This document shows, in pieces, positions 52,692 to 60,896 of a stretch of DNA of 64,000 nucleotides; positions within the stretch are counted from its first letter, which is position 1; the number at the start of each line of letters is the position of its first letter. The position numbers were made by a program, and so were the translations under genes. This DNA is from Shewanella olleyana (GTDB lineage: Bacteria; Pseudomonadota; Gammaproteobacteria; Enterobacterales; Shewanellaceae), in assembly GCF_023283825.1 (NCBI RefSeq), contig NZ_JAKILD010000008.1, positions 1 to 64,000 on the forward strand, read 5' to 3'. The notes beneath the pieces were generated by a model. It worked only from the letters and a program-made list of their open reading frames with translations, was not told where the DNA came from and did no database searches.

Positions 52692-53630
52692 TTGTCAAAC
52701 GCTTCTCTAGCTTACATATATGGGCTGTTGGCAGTATTACTGTGGTCGACTGTTGCGACTGCATTTAAAATTGCATTAGGCTACTTCACCCCGCTGCAAC
52801 TCGTTTTTGTTGCCGTTATCACGTCTATTTTTGCGTTAGGCATGATTGTCGTTGCTCAAAGAAAATTTGGGTTAATCGCAAAACAGTTTATTCATCGACC
52901 CTTTTTTTATTTGCTCACAGGGTTACTTAATCCGTTTTTATACTATTACGTGCTATTCGAAGCGTATGACTTATTGCCAGCCCAGCAAGCGTTATCACTC
53001 AATTACACTTGGGCAATCTTGCTGCCTATTCTGGCAGTGCCTTTACTGGGGCATAAACTAACAAAGACTGACGTACTGGCTGCCATCATTGCTTATAGCG
53101 GTGTATATGTGATTGCGAGCGGCGGTAACCTAACCAACTTCAACTTTGACAGCCCAACAGGCATCGCTTTTGTGTTAAGTAGTACCGTGATCTGGTGCTT
53201 TTATTGGGTCATTAATACTAAAGATGATGGCGATGCCATTGTCAGTTTGCTGCTGAGTTTTTTAATAGGCTTACCCTTTGTAACGGTTGCCATGATACTC
53301 CATCAACCTATTGAATTTATAAGCTGGTCTGCACTTGCAGCAGGAATGTATGTTGGGCTTTTTGAAATGGGATTGACGTTTGTACTATGGTTAATGGCAC
53401 TTAAAACCACCAACAAAACCTCTAATATCACTACACTGGTATTTTTAACCCCCGTGCTGTCAGTTGGGTTAATATCAGTCATTTTAAAAGAGCAAATATC
53501 CCTTAGTACATATATTGGTTTATGCTTTATTTTAACGGGATTAATGCTTCAGAAAGTCCTCCCGAAAACGTTACCTAAACTTTTACCTAAGTTGATGCGG
53601 AAAACGAAAACTCAATATACCAATGAATAA
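52692..53630 (+). CDS. EamA/DMT-family membrane transporter
   Basis: A 312-residue inner-membrane protein with about ten transmembrane helices in two EamA repeats (first about 5-140, second about 155-295). Such proteins export or import small metabolites; the substrate is unknown. The start is set at a TTG at 52692, with AGGAAAG at good spacing, giving MSNASLAYIYGLL. The open frame extends to a GTG at 52617 with no ribosome binding site. The C-terminus is basic (LPKLLPKLMRKTK). It is divergent from dnaK. Confidence 0.85.
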   Translation: MSNASLAYIYGLLAVLLWSTVATAFKIALGYFTPLQLVFVAVITSIFALGMIVVAQRKFGLIAKQFIHRPFFYLLTGLLNPFLYYYVLFEAYDLLPAQQALSLNYTWAILLPILAVPLLGHKLTKTDVLAAIIAYSGVYVIASGGNLTNFNFDSPTGIAFVLSSTVIWCFYWVINTKDDGDAIVSLLLSFLIGLPFVTVAMILHQPIEFISWSALAAGMYVGLFEMGLTFVLWLMALKTTNKTSNITTLVFLTPVLSVGLISVILKEQISLSTYIGLCFILTGLMLQKVLPKTLPKLLPKLMRKTKTQYTNE

Positions 53631-53797
53631 CTTTCGAAACCCTATGAGTAAAATAATTATTACGAAAATTTGAGTTAAAAAATTACCCATCAACATTATA
53701 AGGGTTGACCGCCAGCACTTAACGTTAGCAAGTTAGTTGTCAGCTAGCTCATTAGTTGTTATTAATATGTTGCAAGCAAATAAAAGTGATGGAGAAA

Positions 53798-54136
53798 ATG
53801 GCAATGGGAATGCCTCGATGGAATTTTAGTGATGCTGTGGAAACAAGGATCCGTATTACCAGTTTATTAATTACGGTATGCATCATGATTTTTGAGTATT
53901 TAAGTGGCGATATCTCCACTCAGTACCCTGCTATGTATATCTGTGTTTTCGTTTTTCCTGCCGTCTATTTTACCAATCGTATTCAAACAAAGTATTTTCC
54001 GCATATGAAAGAGTATGTACAAGCTACGAGGATTGCAGCCATTATTATGACGCTAAGTAGTTTTGGGGTTTGGTGTTATGCCACATATTTACGTTTATCT
54101 ATTCCTCCCATGCCAAATCACTTAATCTTAAGTTAG
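53798..54136 (+). CDS. Unrecognised small membrane protein
   Basis: A 112-residue protein with three likely transmembrane segments at about 20-36, 45-60 and 77-97. Basic residues lie between the second and third (RIQTKYFPHMKEYVQATR). No family is recognised. The ATG at 53798 is preferred because GGAG lies seven bases upstream; further ATGs follow closely. It stands alone between the EamA gene (same strand, 167 bp away) and proA (convergent). No function is proposed. Confidence 0.6.
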   Translation: MAMGMPRWNFSDAVETRIRITSLLITVCIMIFEYLSGDISTQYPAMYICVFVFPAVYFTNRIQTKYFPHMKEYVQATRIAAIIMTLSSFGVWCYATYLRLSIPPMPNHLILS

Positions 54137-54214
54137 TAAGTGTTAAGTCAGTAATTTACACCCTGTACTATTCAAATATAAAGTATAACCCCTCTTAAAA
54201 CTACAATGCTAAAA

Positions 54215-54242
54215 AGCAAAAAAGCACCGAAGTGCTTTTATT
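54215..54242 (-). terminator. proA terminator
   Basis: AAAAGCAC-TTCG-GTGCTTTT, a UUCG-capped hairpin with T6 on the minus strand, about 30 bp after proA. Confidence 0.9.
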
Positions 54243-54271
54243 ATTGCTAACTGTCAGTGTACAAAACTAAG

Positions 54272-55540
54272 TTAACCGCGTGCAGTGTAATCACCTGTTG
54301 CTAACCATTTATATGTGGTTAACGCATCAAGAGCCATCGGCCCACGAGCATGTAACTTCTGAGTACTAACTGCTACTTCGGCACCTAAACCGAACTGCGA
54401 ACCATCAGTAAATCGAGTACTTGCATTAACATATACAGCAGCTGAGTCGACTTGATTCATAAAGTGACAAGTCGCATTTATATCATCAGATAAAATCGCT
54501 TCAGAGTGACCACTTGAATGTTTACGGATATGCGCGATTGCTTCATCAATCTCTTCTACCACCTTCACACCTAATGTCAGCGATAACCATTCCGTTGAGT
54601 AACTTTCATCTGTGGCTGAATGGATTTCAAAAGCTTCAGTATCCACCAAAGCTTTGGTTTTTTCACAGGTATAGAAGCTAACACCAAGTGCCGACATTTG
54701 CGCAAATAGTTTTGGTAAGAACTCAGCCGCTACAGTTTCGTGAACCAATAAAGTATCTAAGGCATTACATACTGTTGGGCGCTGCACTTTAGCATTAATA
54801 ATCACTTCGGCGCTGCGGCTAAGATCAGCCATTTTATCAAGGTATAAATGACAAATACCAATACCACCCAAAATGACAGGTATACTGGCTTTTTCTGCAC
54901 ATAAACGCTGCAGCGTTTGCCCGCCTCGTGGAATAATCATATCAACATACTGATCTAAGGTAAGTAATCCAGTTACCAGCTCTCTATCTGTTGAATTGAT
55001 TAACTGAACGGCATTTTCAGGCAAACCTTGAAGGGTTAATGCTTTACGAATAACATCACTTAATACTTGGTTAGAAGTCAGTGTTTCTTTGCCGCCACGT
55101 AGAATTACCGCATTACCCGTTTTTAATGCAAGCACTGCAATATCAACAGTCACGTTTGGGCGAGCTTCATAAATCACCCCAACAACCCCTAACGGTACTC
55201 GGCGCTGGGTTAAACGTAATCCGTTATCCAATAACTGACTGCTTGATTCGCTACCAACAGGATCGGCAAGGTTAATCACGTTATCAATATCTGCGATGAT
55301 GCCGCTTAACCTTTCGTTATCTAATAACAGGCGATCAATCATGGCACCTGTTAAACCATTTTCTTTAGCCGCGGCAACATCTTTTGCATTCGCAGCAAGA
55401 ATAGCTTCACTATTAAGTGTTAGTTGTTCACTAATACAATGCAACAACTCAGATTTTTTCTGGCTAGATAGATTGGCCAACGCAAAGCTTGCAGCTTTTG
55501 CCTGCTTGCCTAATGTGTGTAAATATTCTTTATGAGGCAT
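54272..55540 (-). CDS. proA: Gamma-glutamyl phosphate reductase ProA
   Basis: ProA reduces gamma-glutamyl phosphate to glutamate semialdehyde in proline synthesis. This aldehyde-dehydrogenase-like protein of 422 residues has the signature [11 protein letters not shown] (about 121-131), the NADP-binding LRGGKETL, and the catalytic Cys in [14 protein letters not shown] (about 254-267). AAGGAT precedes the ATG. It begins 15 bp after proB and is cotranscribed with it. Confidence 0.97.
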   Translation of the reverse strand: MPHKEYLHTLGKQAKAASFALANLSSQKKSELLHCISEQLTLNSEAILAANAKDVAAAKENGLTGAMIDRLLLDNERLSGIIADIDNVINLADPVGSESSSQLLDNGLRLTQRRVPLGVVGVIYEARPNVTVDIAVLALKTGNAVILRGGKETLTSNQVLSDVIRKALTLQGLPENAVQLINSTDRELVTGLLTLDQYVDMIIPRGGQTLQRLCAEKASIPVILGGIGICHLYLDKMADLSRSAEVIINAKVQRPTVCNALDTLLVHETVAAEFLPKLFAQMSALGVSFYTCEKTKALVDTEAFEIHSATDESYSTEWLSLTLGVKVVEEIDEAIAHIRKHSSGHSEAILSDDINATCHFMNQVDSAAVYVNASTRFTDGSQFGLGAEVAVSTQKLHARGPMALDALTTYKWLATGDYTARG

Positions 55541-55555
55541 GTTTTTATCCTTAAA

Positions 55556-56668
55556 TTATTCACTCTCTAAAACGACCATGTCATTACGATGTACCACGGC
55601 AACACCATTGTTATAGCCCAGTAGTTCTTCAACTTGATTTGAGTGTTTTCCTGCAATAAGTGTCAACGCTCTTGAGCAATAGCGGCTCATACCTTTAGCA
55701 AAGATCCGTCCTGAAGTATCCGTTATTTGAACTGTAGCCCCTCGCTCAAAGTTGCCTTCGATACTTAAGATACCTTTGGGTAATAAGCTACTTCCTCCAG
55801 ATATCACAGCTTTACGAGCACCATTATCTAAAATTAATTTACCTTCAGTAGCAGGACCTGCAAGAATCCATTGTTTGCGGCTCTCAAGCGGTGATTCTAT
55901 TACACTAAAATGAGTACCAACAGATTCTTTATTTGCCAATTTAGTAATCACTTCAGGGTGATGACCAGAAGCAATAATCACTTCCACGCCAGAGCGCCTA
56001 GCAATATCCGCAGCCTCTAGTTTTGTCGCCATTCCGCCAGTACCTAAACCAGAAACCGCTCCGCCAGCAAGCAAGCGTAACTTGTCATCAATACAGTCTA
56101 CAGAAACAATGAGCTTAGCATTAGGGTTACTGCGGGGATCGGCATCAAATAAGCCTTTTTGGTCTGTTAGTAAAACAAGTAAATCAGCATCACATAATAA
56201 TGCCGCGCGAGCAGATAAATTGTCATTATCACCGACTTTAATCTCATTGGTCGCGACTGCATCATTTTCATTAATGATAGGAATTATATTATTTTCCAGT
56301 AGCGCATTAATGGTATCTCTCGCATTTAAATAGCGCTCTCTGTCGTGTAAGTCTGCTCGAGTCAGTAAGAGCTGGCCGACATGTAAGCCATAAATACTAA
56401 AGAACTCAGTCCAAGCAAGAATTAGTTGACTCTGCCCGACAGCAGCAAGCAGTTGTTTATTAGGCATACTATCTGAAAGTTCAGGGTACTGAAGATGCTC
56501 TCTACCTGCAGCAATTGCACCAGAAGTACATAGCACAACTTCAATGCCAGAACGCACTAACAATGACATTTGCCTAGCTAGTTCCACCATATGCGCTTTA
56601 TCAAGCTTATTACTGCCTGATGTCAGCACGCTGGTGCCTAATTTTATTACAACACGCTGGTAAGACAT
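55556..56668 (-). CDS. proB: Glutamate 5-kinase ProB
   Basis: ProB phosphorylates glutamate in the first and feedback-controlled step of proline synthesis. The 370 residues comprise an amino-acid kinase domain ([13 protein letters not shown] at about 6-18; [17 protein letters not shown] at about 133-149) and a C-terminal PUA domain (about 270-370). GGAAAGG precedes the ATG. Order proB-proA is conserved. Confidence 0.97.
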   Translation of the reverse strand: MSYQRVVIKLGTSVLTSGSNKLDKAHMVELARQMSLLVRSGIEVVLCTSGAIAAGREHLQYPELSDSMPNKQLLAAVGQSQLILAWTEFFSIYGLHVGQLLLTRADLHDRERYLNARDTINALLENNIIPIINENDAVATNEIKVGDNDNLSARAALLCDADLLVLLTDQKGLFDADPRSNPNAKLIVSVDCIDDKLRLLAGGAVSGLGTGGMATKLEAADIARRSGVEVIIASGHHPEVITKLANKESVGTHFSVIESPLESRKQWILAGPATEGKLILDNGARKAVISGGSSLLPKGILSIEGNFERGATVQITDTSGRIFAKGMSRYCSRALTLIAGKHSNQVEELLGYNNGVAVVHRNDMVVLESE

Positions 56669-56783
56669 TGGTACCTTTCCAAACTAAACACTGAGGGAAG
56701 ATTTTTATACCTAAAAAAGCTAAAGAATAATAGCAATGCTTTAGGATGTTAAAGTAATTTCACGACATAATTTACGATCTTAC

Positions 56784-56817
56784 ACAAAAAAGGGCTATGC
56801 ATTGCATAACCCTTAAC
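56784..56817 (-). terminator. Purine permease gene terminator
   Basis: AAGGGTTATGCAA / TTGCATAGCCCTT-type stem followed by T6 on the minus strand, about 100 bp after the permease stop codon and upstream of proB. Confidence 0.8.
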
Positions 56818-56913
56818 AAAAAAATCAATAAATGACATTTTCTGGTTTAAAAATATCAGAAGCTAAGTCTCTAAAAAGACTTACACTAATCTATTCCCAA
56901 ACAGCTTAAATGT

Positions 56914-58203
56914 TTAGCCAAATACAAATTTCACTAAAAATAAAGCAGCAATAAATACAATGCCAAGGTTCAAATCTTTGAAGCGGCCTGTCAGCACTTT
57001 AATCACCGCATAAGAGATAAAACCAAAGCCAATCGCATTTGCAATTGAAAAGGTTAACGGCATTAATAAACAAACAATCACCACTGGTGCAGCTTCAGTT
57101 AAATCTTCCCACTCAACATTAACCAAACCAGACATCATTAAAATTGCTACATAAAATAGCGCGCCACTGGTGGCATAGGCCGGTACCATGCCAGCAAGGG
57201 GAGCAAAAAATAACGCAAGAATAAATAAAATACCCACAACCACGGCAGTTAAGCCCGTTCTTCCGCCAGCACTCACACCTGCAGTACTTTCGATATAACT
57301 CGTTGTTGTTGAAGTCCCTAAACTCGCGCCCGCAATAGTCGCTAAACTATCAGCACTCAGTGCTCGTTTAACTCTTGGTAAGCGGCCTTTTTCATCAAGG
57401 AACCCACCTCGTTGAGCAACAGCAACTAATGTACCAGAGGTATCGAATAGGTCGACAAACAAAAAGGCAAAAATGACTGAAATCATGCTAATTTCAAGCA
57501 CACTCGATAAATCCATTTTCATGAAAGTCGGTGCAACAGAGGGTGGCATAGATACAATGCCATTATAAGTTACATCACCAAATGCCAACCCTAATGCAGT
57601 AACAATAAAGATACTTAAAATAACTGAAGCTTTCAGGCCTCGTTGCACCATAGCAATAATTAAGAAAAAACCTAGTGCAGCCATCACTGCTGGGAATGAA
57701 GTAATATCCCCCATTGTGACCAGTGTTGCAGGGCTCGCGACCACAATACCTGCAGCCTTTAAACCAATAAAGGCCAAAAACAGTCCAATACCAGCGGCAA
57801 TACCAAGGCGTAAACTCATCGGAATGCTATTAACAATCCATTCCCTAATTTTGATTAAAGACAAAATAAGAAAACAAACACCAGACATAAATACTGCACC
57901 TAAAGCCGTTTCCCAGCTATAGCCCATCTCTCCAACAACGGTATACGTAAAAAAAGCATTTAGCCCCATTCCTGGTGCTAAAGCGATAGGATAATTAGCC
58001 ACTAACCCCATCACTAAACAACCCACAGCAGCAGCTAAACAGGTAGCAACAAACACAGCCCCTTGATCCATTCCAGCATCTGCGAGCATCATTGGGTTAA
58101 CAAAAATAATATATGCCATGGTTAAAAAGGTCGTGATGCCCGCGATAACTTCTTGCTTTAAATTTGACTGGTTTTCTTTGAGTTTGAACAGTTTCTCTAA
58201 CAT
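56914..58203 (-). CDS. NCS2-family purine permease (AzgA type)
   Basis: A 429-residue inner-membrane permease of the AzgA branch of the nucleobase transporters, with 12 or more predicted helices. The N-terminus LEKLFKLKENQSNLKQEVIAGITTFLTMAYIIFVNP and the APGMGLNAFFTYTVV segment (about 75-90) are typical; FVDLFDTSGTLVAVA lies at about 248-262. E. coli relatives (AdeP, GhxP) bring in adenine or guanine/hypoxanthine by proton symport. The exact purine cannot be read from sequence. AAGGA precedes the ATG. No regulatory riboswitch is seen upstream. Confidence 0.92.
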   Translation of the reverse strand: MLEKLFKLKENQSNLKQEVIAGITTFLTMAYIIFVNPMMLADAGMDQGAVFVATCLAAAVGCLVMGLVANYPIALAPGMGLNAFFTYTVVGEMGYSWETALGAVFMSGVCFLILSLIKIREWIVNSIPMSLRLGIAAGIGLFLAFIGLKAAGIVVASPATLVTMGDITSFPAVMAALGFFLIIAMVQRGLKASVILSIFIVTALGLAFGDVTYNGIVSMPPSVAPTFMKMDLSSVLEISMISVIFAFLFVDLFDTSGTLVAVAQRGGFLDEKGRLPRVKRALSADSLATIAGASLGTSTTTSYIESTAGVSAGGRTGLTAVVVGILFILALFFAPLAGMVPAYATSGALFYVAILMMSGLVNVEWEDLTEAAPVVIVCLLMPLTFSIANAIGFGFISYAVIKVLTGRFKDLNLGIVFIAALFLVKFVFG

Positions 58204-58258
58204 GAAACTTAAATCCTTGAAAAAGGGAATTGAACGAGTGGAGTTAACTCTTATTTAG

Positions 58259-58284
58259 TTCATTCACAATATGTGATGAATGAA
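58259..58284. promoter_or_regulatory. Inverted repeat upstream of the purine permease
   Basis: TTCATTCA (58259-58266) and TGAATGAA (58277-58284), 10 bp apart, lie about 56 bp upstream of the permease ATG. The spacing and position suit a repressor or activator site, but no known regulator matches. Confidence 0.4.
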
Positions 58285-58420
58285 TAAAAGGTGACATTTT
58301 AATGACAAGGATTATAGGTATTTATATAGCTCATAGCCATATTCACAATATAAACACTCATATTCGCTAAAAAGACAATTTAATTAGCTGATTTGAAGCA
58401 GAATATAAAATTGAAGACAA

Positions 58421-58449
58421 AAAAAAGCCTACTCAATGAGTAGGCTGAC
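58421..58449 (-). terminator. Terminator of the small-ORF transcript
   Basis: AGCCTACTC-ATT-GAGTAGGCT is a 9-bp perfect stem followed by T8 on the minus strand. It ends the unit that begins near 58876. Confidence 0.93.
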
Positions 58450-58600
58450 AAGTTTTAAAGTTTTCCGGTATGGGGATGGGAAAACTGAATCACAATAAAG
58501 TGATAAAACTTAAAAATAAACTAGCAATAGAGAACTAGCTTACGTTTGTCTAAGATCACCGTAAGGTGACAGAAAAAAGGGTTGATACGGGTAAAACTAT

Positions 58601-58628
58601 CATTCAAGGATGGGTTAGCCCTTGAATG
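58601..58628 (-). other. Hairpin enclosing the small-ORF stop codon
   Basis: CATTCAAGG (58620-58628 on the RNA) pairs exactly with CCTTGAATG (58601-58609), leaving a 10-nt loop that contains the TAA at 58615-58617. Confidence 0.8.
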
Positions 58629-58713
58629 TCATGGCATATAAACCACCTGCTAAAGCATTAGTGCTTAACCAAGTGTTTTGCCAATAAATATATTGATTGC
58701 CTGTATAAGACAT
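58615..58713 (-). CDS. Small ORF, 32 residues, function unknown
   Basis: The ATG at 58713 has a GGAG ribosome binding site eight bases upstream, and the frame ends at a TAA at 58615-58617. The peptide begins MSYTGNQYIYW and ends YAMTFKG. It is rich in aromatic and small polar residues (five Tyr, two Trp), with a mildly hydrophobic C-terminal half and only one charged side chain, a Lys near the end. It has no recognisable motif and no family is recalled. Support comes from the strong start signal, its own promoter and its own terminator. It is too short for ordinary gene finders. Confidence 0.6.
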   Translation of the reverse strand: MSYTGNQYIYWQNTWLSTNALAGGLYAMTFKG

Positions 58714-58758
58714 AGTAAATACTCCAAATAAAGTTGTTTAAAACCTAGTCTTGCTGGG

Positions 58759-58825
58759 CTCGGTTCCTTGGAACTTACATTTACTCAATCCATTGAGACA
58801 ACTTTCTTACTCGATTCCTTGGAGA
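58759..58825 (-). promoter_or_regulatory. Leader with three GGA stem-loops
   Basis: On the RNA strand three similar short hairpins occur: TCTCCAAGGAATCGAG (58810-58825), CTCAATGGATTGAG (58784-58797, loop TGGA) and GTTCCAAGGAACCGAG (58759-58774). Further GGA triplets lie just upstream and in the ribosome binding site. GGA in hairpin loops is the known target of CsrA/RsmA, so control by that protein is possible. Confidence 0.45.
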
Positions 58826-58882
58826 CTTTATCCATCCTGGATTAACTAGAATTGAAAAGCACCGTGCTCTTCAACGAGATTA

Positions 58883-58910
58883 ATAATACCAAAATGTAAT
58901 TTTATTACAA
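58883..58910 (-). promoter_or_regulatory. Promoter of the small-ORF transcript
   Basis: TTGTAA (58905-58910), a 16-bp spacer and TATTAT (58883-58888) on the minus strand. It lies about 170 bp upstream of the small ORF. A perfect palindrome covers the -35 region. Confidence 0.6.
58895..58909. promoter_or_regulatory. HexR-like palindrome 1
   Basis: TGTAATTTTATTACA, a perfect 15-bp palindrome in its six-base arms, overlaps the -35 box. It matches the TGTAATNNNATTACA form known for the sugar-catabolism regulator HexR in Shewanella and relatives. Overlap with -35 suggests repression. Confidence 0.55.
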
Positions 58911-58945
58911 GTATTATTTGAGAATAAATTAAAAACAGCCCAAAA

Positions 58946-58960
58946 AGTAACTAAATTACA
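58946..58960. promoter_or_regulatory. HexR-like palindrome 2 (weaker)
   Basis: AGTAACTAAATTACA differs from the TGTAATNNNATTACA pattern at two positions. It lies 36 bp upstream of the first palindrome in the same promoter region. Confidence 0.4.
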
Positions 58961-59044
58961 TTTGCATGACTATATAAAGACAAATGGCTTTGTTACTTTC
59001 GCAACAAAGCCACTATATGTAGTACTAGATTAAAATATGAACTA

Positions 59045-60583
59045 CTAAATCGACTTTATTGCATTTTGTAATAAAGTTACCAAGGGGGAAGCTGTTGGCT
59101 TTCCGTATAAGGGATGACCTTCTGTAGCACTGCCTGCGATATCAATATGAGCAAAAGGCAATGGTTTTGCTGATTGAGAACCATGTGCACTTAAGCCAGA
59201 TGCATTAATCAAGAATGCAGCAGGATATTGATGGCCACGCGCCGTAATAGCAGAAGGACCGTTATTTGAAGACAGTAACTCACCTTGGCCAGAAATATTG
59301 TCTACCTTGGCAAAATCGTCATGACGCAGACGAGACAGCTCAAAAGACTCACCCCATAGATCAGCTATTTCAGCAATACCACTACCAATACCCATATTTT
59401 TAGAAACCGCATTCTCAACAACAGCTGTATAGCCACCGTAACAACGGACCACATGTCCAGTTAATGTAGCGACAGAAAACAGCTGAGGTTTAACAGCTGA
59501 TTCAGCTTTAATACGTAGATGCGATAATAAATCGGCTAACACTAAGCGCCCTTCTGCATCAGTGTTTCCAATTCTAACTCGCACTCCAGCATGACTATTA
59601 ATTATTTCATCAGGTACAAAAGCATCGCTGCCAATGCTGTTTCTCACTAAACCTAACTCAGCAATAACTCGAATACCTTTAGGCTTTAATATCGATAAGG
59701 TTTTCATCAGTCCAGCAACCGCTGCTGCGCCGCCTTTATCGCGGCTCATGCCTGCCATACCGCCAGCCACTTTTATATCCGCGCCGCCAGTATCATAAAT
59801 CACGCCTTTGCCTGCGAATAAGAAGGTTTGTTCAATATCACCTTCTGCAACATACTCAATTTTAACCACACGAGGCTGATGACGTGGAACACAAAAAGAT
59901 GCCCGTCCTACAGCGCAAAGTAAGGGGTAGTCACGTTCCAACTCTTCTTGTTCTTCAACCACTGAAACAGTTAAGCCGCTGCCTTCAAATGCTGCAACAC
60001 AGTAGTCAGCAAATGCTGGTGCTGCCATTCTTTCAGGTTCTGTTCCACATAAGTCTCTGGCAAGAACTTTTCCAGATTCAACCGCGTTAAGTAAATCTGA
60101 ACAAGACTCTGAAACTAATAATCCAATCGCTAACATTGAAGGTACAGCTTGTTCAGCTTCACGATATTCAAGTGATTGCCATAACTCTTGGCCACACGCT
60201 AATGCTGCAACTTGTTTTGCATACTGATAACGGACATCACTATTATCACTCACCACTAATAAAGGCTTCACTGCGCCTGCAGCTTTTGCGATAGCGATAC
60301 CTTCGCGAGCAGCTTTGGCAAATACGTTAACATCACTATATTCGTTTTCAGCATTAACCACTGGTGACACAATTAAACGACCGCCCGCTAAACCTGGGGC
60401 TAGTAATAATGTCGCGCTATGACCAATTCGTTGATCGATTTGTTTTGCATGATTAGCTAACAACTTGATTTCATCTTGGGCGATTGAGTCTAAGTCTGAG
60501 GCAATAACAATCACGGCATCCCAACCATGACCTTCAAAAATAGCTTCATCATTTTGAACATCGACTAAATTCACTTGAAACAT
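59045..60583 (-). CDS. M17 leucyl aminopeptidase family protein
   Basis: A 512-residue cytosolic metallo-aminopeptidase of family M17. The C-terminal catalytic domain has the metal-binding lysine region FAGKGVIYDTGG (about 252-263) and the signature NTDAEGRLVLAD (about 343-354). The first half is the variable N-terminal domain. It removes N-terminal residues from peptides using two metal ions. It differs from canonical PepA enough that it is probably a paralogue. AGGAAGG precedes the ATG. It is divergent from pepD, another peptidase gene, suggesting a peptide-catabolic pair. Confidence 0.9.
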   Translation of the reverse strand: MFQVNLVDVQNDEAIFEGHGWDAVIVIASDLDSIAQDEIKLLANHAKQIDQRIGHSATLLLAPGLAGGRLIVSPVVNAENEYSDVNVFAKAAREGIAIAKAAGAVKPLLVVSDNSDVRYQYAKQVAALACGQELWQSLEYREAEQAVPSMLAIGLLVSESCSDLLNAVESGKVLARDLCGTEPERMAAPAFADYCVAAFEGSGLTVSVVEEQEELERDYPLLCAVGRASFCVPRHQPRVVKIEYVAEGDIEQTFLFAGKGVIYDTGGADIKVAGGMAGMSRDKGGAAAVAGLMKTLSILKPKGIRVIAELGLVRNSIGSDAFVPDEIINSHAGVRVRIGNTDAEGRLVLADLLSHLRIKAESAVKPQLFSVATLTGHVVRCYGGYTAVVENAVSKNMGIGSGIAEIADLWGESFELSRLRHDDFAKVDNISGQGELLSSNNGPSAITARGHQYPAAFLINASGLSAHGSQSAKPLPFAHIDIAGSATEGHPLYGKPTASPLVTLLQNAIKSI

Positions 60584-60896
60584 GAGCCTTCCTTTTTAGT
60601 ATTTTTTATTAAGGTATGAACAACTTGTCATTCTATCGTTTGAAACTAACTAGCTTAAAACTAAGACTTCTGAAACTAACGAGTTAGCATTTAAACCATT
60701 TAAAATTAAGTAATAAATAATAGCCACTAAGCATCATCAAAGTATATAAAATTCAAACTTATCGGGAGTTAATATTTATTTACATATATTTGCTACAGAA
60801 CAGACAATCAAATCGTCACAGATCACGGTCTATCTAGCTTGATATGCTAAACTGGTGGCCATCTATTCCCACTTCAAAATAAACAAGGGAGTCTTC
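60584..60896. promoter_or_regulatory. Divergent promoter region M17 gene / pepD
   Basis: A 313-bp AT-rich gap between two divergent peptidase genes. GAAACTAAC-type short repeats recur at about 60640-60690. TTGATATGCTAAACT just before pepD is a possible extended -10. No other structure is seen. Confidence 0.5.

Larger units (their letters stand above)
58424..58876 (-). ncRNA. Structured ~450-nt transcript carrying a small ORF
   Basis: Promoter, leader, small ORF, structured 3' region and terminator form a complete transcription unit in an 840-bp gap with no long gene. Hairpins on the RNA: three GGA-containing stems in the leader (58759-58825), a 9-bp stem around the stop codon (58601-58628), TCACC-TTAC-GGTGA (58556-58569), an 8-bp stem with a C-rich loop CATCCCCATACC (58459-58486), and the terminator. 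It could be an mRNA for a small protein, a regulatory RNA, or both. Extent is inferred from the promoter and terminator. Confidence 0.6.

Noticed and set aside
56904..58440. Purine riboswitch for the purine permease
   Set aside because: The short leader shows none of the conserved three-helix purine aptamer, and such riboswitches are rare in gammaproteobacteria.
58785..58835. 16-codon ORF in the leader of the small-ORF transcript (starts ATGGATAAAG)
   Set aside because: Its AGG abuts the ATG with no spacing and the frame runs through the GGA hairpins; better explained as structure.
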